Positions 24,983 to 33,964 of a DNA stretch of 64,000 nucleotides are shown here, one piece after another. Origin of the DNA: Agromyces lapidis (GTDB lineage Bacteria > Actinomycetota > Actinomycetes > Actinomycetales > Microbacteriaceae); the NCBI RefSeq assembly GCF_009749405.1, contig NZ_WBIQ01000002.1:248001-312000 (forward strand), given 5' to 3'. The notes beneath the pieces were generated by a model that saw only the letters and a program-made list of their open reading frames with translations, had not been told where the DNA came from and made no database searches. The position numbers and the translations under genes were made by a program. Each line of letters starts with the position of its first letter. Position 1 is the stretch's first letter.

Positions 24983-26908
24983 ATGCATCGTCGTCTCCTC
25001 AGGGCAGCGGTCGGTCTCACGACCGCCGTCGTCGCGATATCGGTCGCGAGTCCCGTGTACGCAGCGTCACCCGACGACCCGATCCCCGTGCTCACCGGCC
25101 CAGAGCTCGCCGCGTCGTGGACGGCGCCGCTCAGCACGGTCGGCCGCTACATCGTCGACGCCGACGGAGACCGGTTCAAGCTGAAGTCCGCCAACTGGGA
25201 CGGTGCACAGGGGCACTGGAGCGGCAGCGGCGACAAGAACGATCCCGCCAACCACAACAGCGGCATGAGCTACGACATCCCGATGGGACTCGACCGGGTG
25301 CCGATGGCGACCCTCATGAGCGACTTCCACGGCCTCGGCATCAACAGCATCCGCCTGTCGTTCTCGAACGAGATGCTCGGCATGACGGCACCGGTGCCCG
25401 ATGTCGCGGTGGCCGCGAACCCCCAGCTCGAGGGCAAGACGCCGCTGCAGGTCTTCGACGCGGTCGTCGAGGCGCTCACCGCCGACGGCTTCGCCGTGAT
25501 CCTCAACAACCACACGACCACCTCGCACTGGTGCTGCGGCACCAACGACGGCAACGAGCGGTGGAACAGCAGCCAGACCACCGAGAAGTGGATCAGCGAC
25601 TGGGTCATGCTCACCACGCGTTACCAGGACAACGCGCGTGTGGTCGGCATGGACCTCCGCAACGAGGTGCGGCGCGACATCCTGAACGACGCGAACTGGG
25701 GCTGGGGCAACGACTACGACCTGTACCAGGCCTACCAGCGAGCCGGCATCGCCATCCAGCAGGCGGACCCCGACGTGCTCGTCATCATGGAGGGCATCAA
25801 CTGGCAGGGCATCCCGACCGACCTGACCCCCCACGAGCGGCCGCACCTGAAGCCCGTCGCAAACCTCTCGAACGCGCTGCCGTATCCCGACAAGCTCGTC
25901 TACGCCGCGCACATCTACGGCTTCACCGGCCCGAACCACACCGGCGCGACCGGCCTCGGCGAGACCACCGACCCGCGCTACCGAGACATGACCGCGGCAG
26001 AGCTCGAGGCCTCGGTGACCGAGGCGGCGCTCTTCGTCAACACGGCGAACCAGCACTACACCGCACCCGTGTGGTTCAGCGAGTTCGGCACCACCGGCGC
26101 CGGCCAGACGAACGACAAGGAGAAGGCGTGGTGGGCGAACTTCACCGACATCCTGATCGAGAACGACAGCGACTTCGCAGCCTGGCCGCTCGTCGCCCAC
26201 GCCAGGGATGACGGCTCCTTCGTCGACACCTTCTCGCTGCTGGCCTACAAGACCGACGGCACGAAGCTGAGCATCGCCGACGACTGGCGCTACCCGCAGT
26301 GGAAGAAGCTCATCAATGCCTCGGGCAAGACCGGCCCCGTGGCCTCCGTGCCGCGCTGGAACATGCTCGGCAGCGGCAGCTTCGTCGACAGCCAGTCGTC
26401 GTTGCGCATGCTGCAGGCGGGCGACTGGTCGCCCGGCCAGTGGAAGGGCACCTGCCCCGACAGCCAGCGCCTGCAGGGCATCGCCCGCAGCACCAACCGC
26501 GCGCTCTGCACCGACATCGGAGGCATCGCCACCTCGAACCCGCGCGTGCAGAGCGGCGAGGGCAACATCACGAGCGACTGGGCCTCGGGCTACAGCAAGC
26601 TGCAGTGCAACCCCGGCGAGGTCGCCGTCGGCTACAGCCTGGGCACCGGTGGCAGCACCAAGGCTGCGATGTGGAACCTCGTCTGCGCGACGAGCACCAC
26701 GGCGCTGCCGGCGAGCCAGGGCCGCAAGGTCTGGTTCGACAACGGCGACAACCGCCCCGCCGGCGGCGGCTCCGTCGCGAGCGACTGGGCCCCCGGGTAC
26801 TACAAGGGCCAGTGCAACGACACCGAGTACATCGCCGGCGTCGCGTTCACCTACCGATGGAACCACGGCGGCGTGCCCGACGCGCTGCTCTGCAAGCCGC
26901 TGAGCTGA
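24983..26908 (+). CDS. Secreted glycoside hydrolase family 5 enzyme
   Basis: The 641-residue protein has a signal peptide ending near residue 28 (VASPVYAAS). A GH5 barrel follows to about residue 440. The acid/base Glu228 lies in GMDLRNEVRRD and the nucleophile Glu367 in WFSEFGTTGAG; HTTTSHWCCGTNDGNERW and LVYAAHIYGFTGPNHTG are other substrate-cleft loops. A C-terminal domain (about 450-641) contains paired Cys-rich repeats (GTCPDSQRLQGIARS, LQCNPGEVAVGYSLG), probably a glycan-binding module. It should cleave an extracellular beta-glucan or mannan. Tandem LacI-type sites link it to the galactosidase regulon. Confidence 0.85.
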   Translation: MHRRLLRAAVGLTTAVVAISVASPVYAASPDDPIPVLTGPELAASWTAPLSTVGRYIVDADGDRFKLKSANWDGAQGHWSGSGDKNDPANHNSGMSYDIPMGLDRVPMATLMSDFHGLGINSIRLSFSNEMLGMTAPVPDVAVAANPQLEGKTPLQVFDAVVEALTADGFAVILNNHTTTSHWCCGTNDGNERWNSSQTTEKWISDWVMLTTRYQDNARVVGMDLRNEVRRDILNDANWGWGNDYDLYQAYQRAGIAIQQADPDVLVIMEGINWQGIPTDLTPHERPHLKPVANLSNALPYPDKLVYAAHIYGFTGPNHTGATGLGETTDPRYRDMTAAELEASVTEAALFVNTANQHYTAPVWFSEFGTTGAGQTNDKEKAWWANFTDILIENDSDFAAWPLVAHARDDGSFVDTFSLLAYKTDGTKLSIADDWRYPQWKKLINASGKTGPVASVPRWNMLGSGSFVDSQSSLRMLQAGDWSPGQWKGTCPDSQRLQGIARSTNRALCTDIGGIATSNPRVQSGEGNITSDWASGYSKLQCNPGEVAVGYSLGTGGSTKAAMWNLVCATSTTALPASQGRKVWFDNGDNRPAGGGSVASDWAPGYYKGQCNDTEYIAGVAFTYRWNHGGVPDALLCKPLS

Positions 26909-26920
26909 TCGGCGGATGAC

Positions 26921-26957
26921 GAAGGGGCCGGGTCGCAGTCGCGACCCGGCCCCCTTC
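26921..26957. terminator. Strong bidirectional terminator
   Basis: GGGGCCGGGTCGC (26924-26936) pairs perfectly with GCGACCCGGCCCC (26941-26953) around the loop AGTC. Flanking GAA and TTC extend the stem past one bulged C. It separates the GH5 gene from the convergent phosphoesterase gene. Confidence 0.85.
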
Positions 26958-26969
26958 CGTCGTGCGGCG

Positions 26970-28088
26970 TCAGCCGAGCGGTGCGAGCCGCACCTCGTGC
27001 AGCACGCGGCCGCCGAGGTCGCGCATCGTGAGCACCAGCTCGTCGGCGCTCGCCTCGCCGTCGATCCACGCGGCCGCCTCGTCGGAGGCCGTGTCGGCAT
27101 CGGGCCCGCCGCTGATGAGCTGGGCGTAGGGGAACTCCTCGGTCGCCGGCAGCCACGTCTGGTAGTGCGTGTGACCGGACACGACGATCTGGGCGCCCCA
27201 GCCGACGAGGGCGTCGTGCCACGCGTCGCGGCTCCTGCGGCTGAACCAGTCGTAGCCGTCGGCGTCGTAGTCGACGACGGCCTCGTCGGTCCAGCGCAGC
27301 GGGATGTGGCAGAAGACGACGCGGTACGGGGCATCCGCGATCTCGGGCCGTGCCGTGACCTCGCGCAGCCACTCGGCCTGCTCGGCGCGCAGGGGCTCGA
27401 ACGCCACGCGTCCCTCGAACGTCGGGTGGTCGTCGGGCTTGTCCTCGCCGGTGTGCAGCACGATGCACGCGACCGGCCCGATGCGGAAGGCCGTGAACGG
27501 CCGCCCCTCGGGCGTGGCCACGAAGTCCTCGAGCTGGTACGCCCAGGTGCCGCGCACGTCGTGGTTGCCGACGACGACCGCGAGCGGCCTGCCCGCACTC
27601 ACGTCGAGGCCGGCGGGGTTCAGCACCGTCGTGGGGAACTCCGCCGGGTCCGTCCAGTCGTTGCAGAGGTCGCCGTTCCACACGAGCACGTCGACCTCGG
27701 GCGTGGCCTCGTGCAGCCCCCGCAGGGTGTCGTCGCGCTGGTGGGTGTCGTTCCAGACGGCGAAGCGAGCGGTGTCGGATGCCGCGTCGAACGTGCGCAC
27801 CGGCTTCCACTCGCTCTCGTGCCGCTCCTTCGGCGCCTCGACCGCCTCGGTGACCGAGCGCACCCTGAGCGAGGTGCCGGCGGACCATCCGCTCGCGCGG
27901 ACGCGAAGCACGCGGTCGCCCTGCGGCACCATGCCGAACGCATCGCCCGTCACGGTGCCGCTCGTGCCGTCGGCGGCCTCCCACTCGATCCAGCCGCGGC
28001 TCAGGCGGCTGACGCCCCAGACGACCTCGAAGCCGTCGGCGCGCGGCGCCATCACGACCGGGGGGCTCGTCACGAGCGCCGCGGTCAT
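26970..28088 (-). CDS. Metallophosphoesterase
   Basis: The 372-residue protein has an N-terminal beta-sandwich-like part (to about 110) and a calcineurin-like domain with all five motifs: FAVWNDTHQRDDT, VLVWNGDLCND, VVGNHDVRG, VFCHIPLRW and VVSGHTHYQTW. These bind two metal ions and hydrolyse phosphomono- or diesters. There is no signal peptide. The ATG overlaps the stop of the DUF5054 gene (ATGA), making it the last gene of a three-gene unit with that glycosidase-like protein and a GH13 enzyme. Its substrate may be a phosphorylated sugar or glycan, which is inference. Confidence 0.85.
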   Translation of the reverse strand: MTAALVTSPPVVMAPRADGFEVVWGVSRLSRGWIEWEAADGTSGTVTGDAFGMVPQGDRVLRVRASGWSAGTSLRVRSVTEAVEAPKERHESEWKPVRTFDAASDTARFAVWNDTHQRDDTLRGLHEATPEVDVLVWNGDLCNDWTDPAEFPTTVLNPAGLDVSAGRPLAVVVGNHDVRGTWAYQLEDFVATPEGRPFTAFRIGPVACIVLHTGEDKPDDHPTFEGRVAFEPLRAEQAEWLREVTARPEIADAPYRVVFCHIPLRWTDEAVVDYDADGYDWFSRRSRDAWHDALVGWGAQIVVSGHTHYQTWLPATEEFPYAQLISGGPDADTASDEAAAWIDGEASADELVLTMRDLGGRVLHEVRLAPLG

Positions 28089-30169
28089 CGTGCCGCTCCG
28101 AGCTCGAGCACGAAGCGGAACCGCAGGTCGTCGTCGAACCACATGGTGAAGTTCGTGCCCCACATGTTGTTGTGCAGGTTCACGTGCATGCCGTCGTTCG
28201 GGTCGGGCACCGTGTTGTCGAAGCGGTAGAGCGCGGGACGGCCGACCGCGACGAGCGCCGCGTCGACGGGGCGCAGCGAGAAGGCCTTCGCGGCCGTGTG
28301 CGTCACCTCGGCGACGGCGTGCAGGCTGCGGTTGCCGTTGCGCACGACGGACTGCGGGTCGACGGGGGTCTCGATCTTCGTGAGGCGCCAGTCGCCGGGT
28401 TCGACGCGCGGGCGGAACCCGAGCCAGCTCGCCTCGGGCAGACGCGAGGCGTCCTTGCCGCGGAGATCGAGCGTGACCTCGATCGGTCCGGGTTCTGCGG
28501 GGAACCGGTACCCGAGCCGGATGTCGCGCGCCCCGCCCCAGGCCTCGCACGCGGCCTCGGGCAGCGCGAGCTTCAGGGTCACGACCGTGTCGGTGCCGTC
28601 GTCGCGGCGCTCGGCCGAGACGACGCTCGGCGCGAACGTCGTCGCCGGCAGCGTGTCGGCGATCGCGAGGCCCGGCTTGGCCTGGTCGGGCACGGCCCAC
28701 ATGGCGTTCTCGTCCATGTTGCGGCAGTACTCCTCGAGCCAGCGCGCCTCGTCGCGCTCGTCGAACGTCTCGTAGCGGTACGCGGCGAGCGGATGCTCCG
28801 GCCCCGCCCAGTCGGTTCCGTCGGCGTCGACGAGAGAGACGAGGGAACCGTCGGCACCGATCCGCACCCGGTAGGCGCCGGCCGTGAGCTCGGCCTCGAG
28901 GTCGACCTCGGCGCCGGCGGTCGCCGGCGCGTCGTCGTCGGCGGGGCGGGTCGCGGCGATCGCCGCCTCCGCCTCGGCGCGACGCTCGGGCGAGAGCGCC
29001 GCGAGCGCGCGGTCGAGGTGGGCGCGTTGCTCGGCCCATGAGCGCTCGAACGCCGAGTAGCCGAGGCCCTGCGGGCTCGGGTGCTCGGTGTATGCCCAGG
29101 CGTAGACGTCGAATTCGGCGGGGTTCTGCGACGGGTCGACGACATCGGCTGCGCGCGCCCGCTGGAAGTCGGCCTTCTCGTAGTTCACGTAGTCGGGCAG
29201 ATAGGTCTTCAGGTCTTCGCCCCAGGTGTGCTCGGGCACGAGCAGCAGGCCGTCGCTGAAGGCGTCGCACTCCTCGGTGCCGGGCACGAGCGTGCCCGAA
29301 GACAGCCACTCGGTGCGCAGCCGCAGCAGCGCCCGCAGCCGGGCCGTCTGCACGGGGTCGCTCGCGACGCCGTGGATCCAGGAGTCGCCGATCTCCTGCT
29401 CGACCACCGGAAGGTTCGCGCGGGCGGCGACCGCCTCGCGGCTGAAGGCGTCGAGCGTCGAGGCGATCACGCGCGCGCCGGGGTAGGCGGCCTGCAGCTC
29501 GGCGAACAGCGCCTCGACCTCTTCGACGGGCGGGGGCCCGAAGTTGTCGCCGGTGTGCGCGAGGTGGAGGGCATCGGTGCCGCCGGGCACCACGGCGACG
29601 CCGAGCTCGGTCGCGCCGTAGCTCTGGGCGTAGTTCACGACGACCTCGCTGCCGTCGGGCGCGCGCCAGACGAAGAACTCGGGCACCTCGGGCACCGCGG
29701 ACGCCCCGTTGACGCCGAGGTGCAGGAAGTCGAGGCCGCCCCGGGCGAGGAAGGGCACGAGGCCGATGGTGTGGCCCGGGACATCCGTCATCTTCGCGGC
29801 CTTCGTGCTGTGGCCGAACCGGGCGTCGAGCTTGCGCCCGATCGCGATGCCGTGCTCGACGAGACCGGCGTCCATGAGCTCGGTGTGCGTCGTCATCGGC
29901 AGGCCGTGCCAGGTCACGTGGCCGGCGCGGATCGCGCGCTCGAGGGCCGCGCGCTCGTCGTCGTCGCCGAGGCGGAGCGCCTCGTGGATCATCCAGGACC
30001 CGGTGGTCCAGATGAAGCGGGCCTCGGCGCCGCGGCGTTCGAGCTCCTCGGCCAGCGCGATCGCACGGGGGAGGTACTCGTGCACGTAGCGGTCGGTCAC
30101 GTTCGCGGCGGTGTCGGTGAAGCCGAGGTCGAGGTGCGTCTTGAAGACGACGTGGACGGTGGTGATCAT
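28085..30169 (-). CDS. DUF5054 protein with GH38-like N-terminal barrel
   Basis: The 694-residue protein opens with TTVHVVFKTHLDLGFTDTAA, a His/Asp pair placed as in GH38 alpha-mannosidases, followed by WTTGSWMIHEALRLG, MTDVPGHTIGLVPFLARGGL, HLGVNGASAVPEVPEFF and VPEHTWGEDLKTYLPDYVN. The C-terminal 300 residues look like the beta-sandwich of GH38 enzymes (YRYETFDERDEARWLEEYCR). This matches what I know as DUF5054 proteins, probable glycosidases with no characterised member known to me. It lacks a signal peptide and is coupled by ATGA to both neighbours. Confidence 0.75.
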   Translation of the reverse strand: MITTVHVVFKTHLDLGFTDTAANVTDRYVHEYLPRAIALAEELERRGAEARFIWTTGSWMIHEALRLGDDDERAALERAIRAGHVTWHGLPMTTHTELMDAGLVEHGIAIGRKLDARFGHSTKAAKMTDVPGHTIGLVPFLARGGLDFLHLGVNGASAVPEVPEFFVWRAPDGSEVVVNYAQSYGATELGVAVVPGGTDALHLAHTGDNFGPPPVEEVEALFAELQAAYPGARVIASTLDAFSREAVAARANLPVVEQEIGDSWIHGVASDPVQTARLRALLRLRTEWLSSGTLVPGTEECDAFSDGLLLVPEHTWGEDLKTYLPDYVNYEKADFQRARAADVVDPSQNPAEFDVYAWAYTEHPSPQGLGYSAFERSWAEQRAHLDRALAALSPERRAEAEAAIAATRPADDDAPATAGAEVDLEAELTAGAYRVRIGADGSLVSLVDADGTDWAGPEHPLAAYRYETFDERDEARWLEEYCRNMDENAMWAVPDQAKPGLAIADTLPATTFAPSVVSAERRDDGTDTVVTLKLALPEAACEAWGGARDIRLGYRFPAEPGPIEVTLDLRGKDASRLPEASWLGFRPRVEPGDWRLTKIETPVDPQSVVRNGNRSLHAVAEVTHTAAKAFSLRPVDAALVAVGRPALYRFDNTVPDPNDGMHVNLHNNMWGTNFTMWFDDDLRFRFVLELGAAR

Positions 30170-31836
30170 GCGTGCATCCAAACGGCGGTGTCGGGCAGGA
30201 GGGTGTCGGTCTGGGTGGGAGAGCTTGCGAGCAGCACCTCGCCCGCGGGGAGCGGGGCCGGTTCGCTGCCCATGTTGATGAGCACGGTCGTGTTGCCGTT
30301 CCGGAAGGCGAGGACGTGCGACGGGTGGCCGGGCAGCCACTCGAGATCTCCCGCGCCGAGCGTACGCGAACGGCGCAGCGCGACCGCATCCTGGTAGAGG
30401 GTGAGGGTCGAGTCTGCGGCGTTCTGCTGGCGGTCGCGTGCCAGCCGCCCCCAGATCGCGGGCTGCGGCAGCCACGACGCCGCGCTCGGGCCGAAACCGT
30501 ACGAGGGGGCATCGGACGCCCAGGGCAGGGGCACGCGGCATCCGTCGCGGCCGTATTGTTCGCCCTCGGTCCGTGCGAACGTCGGATCCTGGCGGGCCTC
30601 GTCGGGAATGTCCGCGACCTCGGGCAGGCCGAGCTCCTCGCCCTGGTAGATGTAGGCGGCGCCCGGAAGGGACAGCGTGAGCAGCGCGAGCGCCCGAGCA
30701 CGGGGGAGGGTGTCGTCGTACGGCGGGATGCCGATCGAGCTCGGCCCGAGGCCGTTGGGGCGCACCGCGCGCGGGAGTGAGAGGCGAGTGGCCTGCCGCA
30801 CGATGTCGTGGTTGGATGCGACCCAGCTGGAGGGGGCGCCGACCGCCGAGAAGGCCGAGAGGGTGTCGTCGATGATGCCGCGGAGCTTGGGGGCGTCCCA
30901 GTCGTCGAAGAGGTCGTTGAACGCCTTGTGCAGCTCATCGGGGCGCACCCACAGGGCGCGGCGGGTGAGGGGCTTGATCCAGGACTCGGCGACGAGCACG
31001 CGGTCGCCGTCGTAGCCGTCGACGATCGACCGCCAGTCGCGGTAGATCTCGTGCACGCCGGGCTGGCCGGTGTACGGTGCGAGGTCCTCGTCGATCGCGT
31101 AGTCGCGGTCGGGCAGTCCCTCGGCCTTGACCAGGCTGCTCGCGACGTCGATGCGGAACCCGTCGATGCCGCGGTCGAGCCAGAAACGCAGGATGCGCCG
31201 GAACTCCTCGCGCACCTCCTCGTTCGTCCAGTCGAAGTCGGGCTGCGAGCTGTCGAAGAGGTGCAGGTACCACTCGCCAGGCGTGCCGTCGGCCTCGATC
31301 ACGCGAGTCCACGCGGGTCCGCCGAAGTGCGACGGCCAGTTGTTCGGCGGTTCGGTGCCGTCGACGCCGCGGCCCTCGCGGAAGAGGTATCGGGCGCGCT
31401 CGGGGCTGCCGGGTGCTGCGGCGAGCGCCGCCTGGAACCACGGATGCTCCGAGCTGGAGTGATTGGGCACGATGTCGGCGATCACGCGCATGCCGCGGGC
31501 GTGCGCCTCGCGCAGCAGCTCGTCGAAGTCGGCGAGCGTGCCGAACAGCGGGTCGACGTCGCGGTAGTCGGCCACGTCGTAGCCACCGTCGCGCTGCGGC
31601 GAGGTGAAGAAGGGGGAGAGCCAGACCGCATCGATCCCGAGCTCCTGCAGCGCGTCGAGGCGCGAGGTGATGCCGGGCAGGTCGCCGATGCCGTCGCCGT
31701 CGGCGTCGGCGAACGAGCGCGGGTACACCTGGTAGATCACGGCGGAGCGCCACCACTCGTCGTGCCGGCGCGGTCTCGCGGAGGTCGGGGCGGGAAGTTC
31801 CCCGGAATCCTGCGCCGTTTCGACGGTCGTGGTCAT
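30166..31836 (-). CDS. GH13 alpha-glucosidase / oligo-1,6-glucosidase type
   Basis: The 556-residue cytosolic enzyme has the GH13 regions: WWRSAVIYQVYPRSFADADG, DAVWLSPFFTSPQ, IADIVPNHSSSEHPWF, GFRIDVASSL with nucleophile Asp230, VLVAESW with acid/base Glu284 and ASNHD with Asp344. The layout YQVYPRSFxDxDGDGIGDLxG is that of alpha-glucosidases acting on short oligosaccharides. AAGGAG seven bases before ATG 31836 decides the start. The promoter region shared with the ABC importer carries LacI-type sites. Confidence 0.9.
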   Translation of the reverse strand: MTTTVETAQDSGELPAPTSARPRRHDEWWRSAVIYQVYPRSFADADGDGIGDLPGITSRLDALQELGIDAVWLSPFFTSPQRDGGYDVADYRDVDPLFGTLADFDELLREAHARGMRVIADIVPNHSSSEHPWFQAALAAAPGSPERARYLFREGRGVDGTEPPNNWPSHFGGPAWTRVIEADGTPGEWYLHLFDSSQPDFDWTNEEVREEFRRILRFWLDRGIDGFRIDVASSLVKAEGLPDRDYAIDEDLAPYTGQPGVHEIYRDWRSIVDGYDGDRVLVAESWIKPLTRRALWVRPDELHKAFNDLFDDWDAPKLRGIIDDTLSAFSAVGAPSSWVASNHDIVRQATRLSLPRAVRPNGLGPSSIGIPPYDDTLPRARALALLTLSLPGAAYIYQGEELGLPEVADIPDEARQDPTFARTEGEQYGRDGCRVPLPWASDAPSYGFGPSAASWLPQPAIWGRLARDRQQNAADSTLTLYQDAVALRRSRTLGAGDLEWLPGHPSHVLAFRNGNTTVLINMGSEPAPLPAGEVLLASSPTQTDTLLPDTAVWMHA

Positions 31837-31872
31837 GCGTGACTCCTTTGTGACATTCGGATCATCCGATTC

Positions 31873-31921
31873 TGTTTGCGCAAACATCATCCTCGCCTAT
31901 ACTGCGATGGGAACGCAAACA
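31873..31921. promoter_or_regulatory. Divergent promoter region with two LacI-type operators
   Basis: TGTTTGCGCAAACA (31873-31886) is a perfect 14-bp palindrome with the CG centre of LacI/GalR operators. A second, half-degenerate site TGGGAACGCAAACA lies at 31908-31921. Between them TATACT (31898-31903) is a likely -10 for the rightward importer operon, its -35 position falling inside the first palindrome. The sites lie between GH13 (leftward) and the importer, so both may be controlled. Confidence 0.75.
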
Positions 31922-31944
31922 TTCACGAAGGAGTGCGGACGCGA

Positions 31945-31992
31945 ATGACGAAGACGTCGCCGACCCGAGGCGCGAGAGAAGGCCGCAGATGA
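31945..31992 (+). CDS. Possible 15-codon leader ORF overlapping the permease start
   Basis: AAGGAG (31928-31933) precedes an ATG at 31945 that opens a 15-codon frame, MTKTSPTRGAREGRR. Its TGA overlaps the permease ATG as ATGA. It could be a translated leader that couples ribosomes to the permease, or chance. It is too short for sequence evidence of selection. Confidence 0.25.
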   Translation: MTKTSPTRGAREGRR

Positions 31993-32972
31993 CCGTGGCG
32001 CATGTCCACCCCCAGCAGCCCGCCGGAGTCTCGACCGAGACCTATGCCACGGTCGCCGTGGGGCGCACCGCATCGACCGGAGCCGCCGGCGGCCGCCGCA
32101 GGCGCGTGCGTCGCGACTGGTCGGGCTGGTGGTTCGTCGGGCCCTTCATGCTCGTCTTCGGGCTCGTCTTCGTCGCGCCGCTGGTGTACGCGATGTACCT
32201 CTCGTTCTTCCGCGAGACGCTCATGGGCGGCAACTCCTTCGTCGGGCTCGAGAACTACGCGCAGGCGCTGGTCGACCCGAAGTTCTGGGAGGCGATGGGC
32301 CGCGTCTCGATCTTCCTGCTCGTGCAGGTGCCGATCATGCTCGGGCTCGCGCTCTTCGCCGCCCTCGCGCTCGACAGCGCGCGGCTGCGCTGGGTGCCGT
32401 TCTACCGGCTCTCGATCTTCCTGCCGTACGCCGTTCCCGGCGTCGTCGCGGTCATGATCTGGGGCTACATGTACGGCTCGCAGTTCGGACTCGTCGCCGA
32501 CCTCAACCGGTTCTTCGGCGTGGAGCTGCCCTCACCGCTGTCCGAGAACCTGATCCTGCTGTCGATCGGCAACATCGTCACGTGGGAGTTCGTCGGCTAC
32601 AACATGCTGATCTTCTTCTCCGCGCTGAAGGCCGTGCCGCAAGAGCTGTACGAGGCGGCTGAGATCGACGGCGCCGGCACCTTCCGCACCATCTTCTCGA
32701 TCAAGCTCCCGTCGATTCGCGGCGCGCTCGTCATCGCCACGATCTTCTCGGTCATCGGCAGCTTCCAGCTGTTCAACGAGCCGTCGATCCTGCAGACCAT
32801 CGCCCCGAACTCGATCACGACCTACTTCACGCCGAACCTCTACGCCTTCAACCTGTCGTTCGCCGGCTCGCAGTTCAACTACGCCGCCGCGATCGCGATC
32901 GTCTCGGGAGTCATCACCATGGTGGTCGCCTACCTCGTCCAGCTCGCCGGCGAGAAGAAGGAAAAGGCATGA
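31989..32972 (+). CDS. Sugar ABC transporter permease (MalF-type)
   Basis: The 327-residue inner-membrane protein has six main helices after a basic 45-residue N-terminus. Near residues 220-240 it shows the EAA loop contacting the ATPase: ELYEAAEIDGAGTFRTIFSI followed by KLPSIRGALV. It is the first of two permeases of a carbohydrate importer and overlaps the second by ATGA. No ATP-binding gene is in the cluster, so a shared MsiK-type ATPase elsewhere probably energises it, as is usual in actinobacteria. Confidence 0.92.
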   Translation: MTVAHVHPQQPAGVSTETYATVAVGRTASTGAAGGRRRRVRRDWSGWWFVGPFMLVFGLVFVAPLVYAMYLSFFRETLMGGNSFVGLENYAQALVDPKFWEAMGRVSIFLLVQVPIMLGLALFAALALDSARLRWVPFYRLSIFLPYAVPGVVAVMIWGYMYGSQFGLVADLNRFFGVELPSPLSENLILLSIGNIVTWEFVGYNMLIFFSALKAVPQELYEAAEIDGAGTFRTIFSIKLPSIRGALVIATIFSVIGSFQLFNEPSILQTIAPNSITTYFTPNLYAFNLSFAGSQFNYAAAIAIVSGVITMVVAYLVQLAGEKKEKA

Positions 32973-33913
32973 GCGCCGTCGACACGGGAGCCCGGTCCGG
33001 CCACGCACCGAGCCGGCTGGCGAGCGGCAAGGTCGCGCCCACGCCGCCCAAGCGGGCGAAGGCGACGCCGCGTCACAAGCGCGCCTCCATCACCCTCGGC
33101 ATCCTCATGACGCTGATGCTGCTCTACTGCCTCGTGCCGCTGTGGTGGCTCGTCGTGAACTCGACCAAGGCGATGGACTCGCTCTACAACTCCTTCGCCT
33201 TCTGGTTCAGCGGCGAGTTCTCGCTCTTCCAGAACATCGTCGACACGTTCACCTACCAAGACGGCATCTTCCTGCGCTGGCTCGGCAACACCCTCGTCTA
33301 CGTGGTCATCGGCGCCGGTGGCGCGACGCTCCTCGCGACGCTGGCCGGGTACGGTCTCGCGAAGTACAACTTCCCCGGCCGCAAGTGGGTCTTCGCGATC
33401 ATCCTCGGGGCGATGGCCATTCCCGGCTCGGCGCTCGCGGTGCCGCAGTTCCTGCTCTTCAGCGGGCTCGGGCTCACGAACACGCCGTGGTCGGTGATCA
33501 TCCCCTCGATGGTGAGCGCCTTCGGCCTCTACCTCGTGTGGGTCTACGCCCGCGAGGCGATCCCCGACGAACTGCTCGAGGCCGCACGTCTCGACGGTGC
33601 CGGCGAGATCCGCATCTTCTTCGTGATCGCGCTGCGCCAGCTGGCGCCGGCATTGATCACCGTGCTGATGTTCACGGTCGTCGCGACCTGGAACAACTAC
33701 TTCCTGCCCCTGATCATGCTGAGCGACTCCGCCTGGTACCCGCTCCCGGTCGGGTTGGCCCAGTGGTCGGCGCAGTCGAGCGCGATCGGCGGGCAGGCGA
33801 TCCCGAACCTCGTCATCACGGGTTCACTGCTCACCGTCATCCCGATCTCGGCGGCATTCCTCTACCTGCAGCGCTACTGGCAGTCGGGACTGACCGCCGG
33901 GAGCGTCAAGTAG
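32969..33913 (+). CDS. Sugar ABC transporter permease (MalG-type)
   Basis: The 314-residue partner permease has a basic N-terminus (KVAPTPPKRAKATPRHKRAS), six helices and an EAA loop at DELLEAARLDGAGEIRIFFV. The second half has LITVLMFTVVATWNNYFLPL, typical of MalG proteins. It follows the MalF-type gene by ATGA overlap and precedes the binding-protein gene by 51 bases. Together they form the membrane channel of the importer. Confidence 0.92.
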   Translation: MSAVDTGARSGHAPSRLASGKVAPTPPKRAKATPRHKRASITLGILMTLMLLYCLVPLWWLVVNSTKAMDSLYNSFAFWFSGEFSLFQNIVDTFTYQDGIFLRWLGNTLVYVVIGAGGATLLATLAGYGLAKYNFPGRKWVFAIILGAMAIPGSALAVPQFLLFSGLGLTNTPWSVIIPSMVSAFGLYLVWVYAREAIPDELLEAARLDGAGEIRIFFVIALRQLAPALITVLMFTVVATWNNYFLPLIMLSDSAWYPLPVGLAQWSAQSSAIGGQAIPNLVITGSLLTVIPISAAFLYLQRYWQSGLTAGSVK

Positions 33914-33964
33914 TCCGGCTCGTCCGGCGAAACCCCCAACACCCAGCGAAGGGAAAACACAGCA

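Noticed and set aside
26970-30938. 1322-residue minus-strand frame spanning three genes
   Set aside because: Only its last 372 residues are real (phosphoesterase); the rest is an out-of-frame reading of the DUF5054 and GH13 genes.
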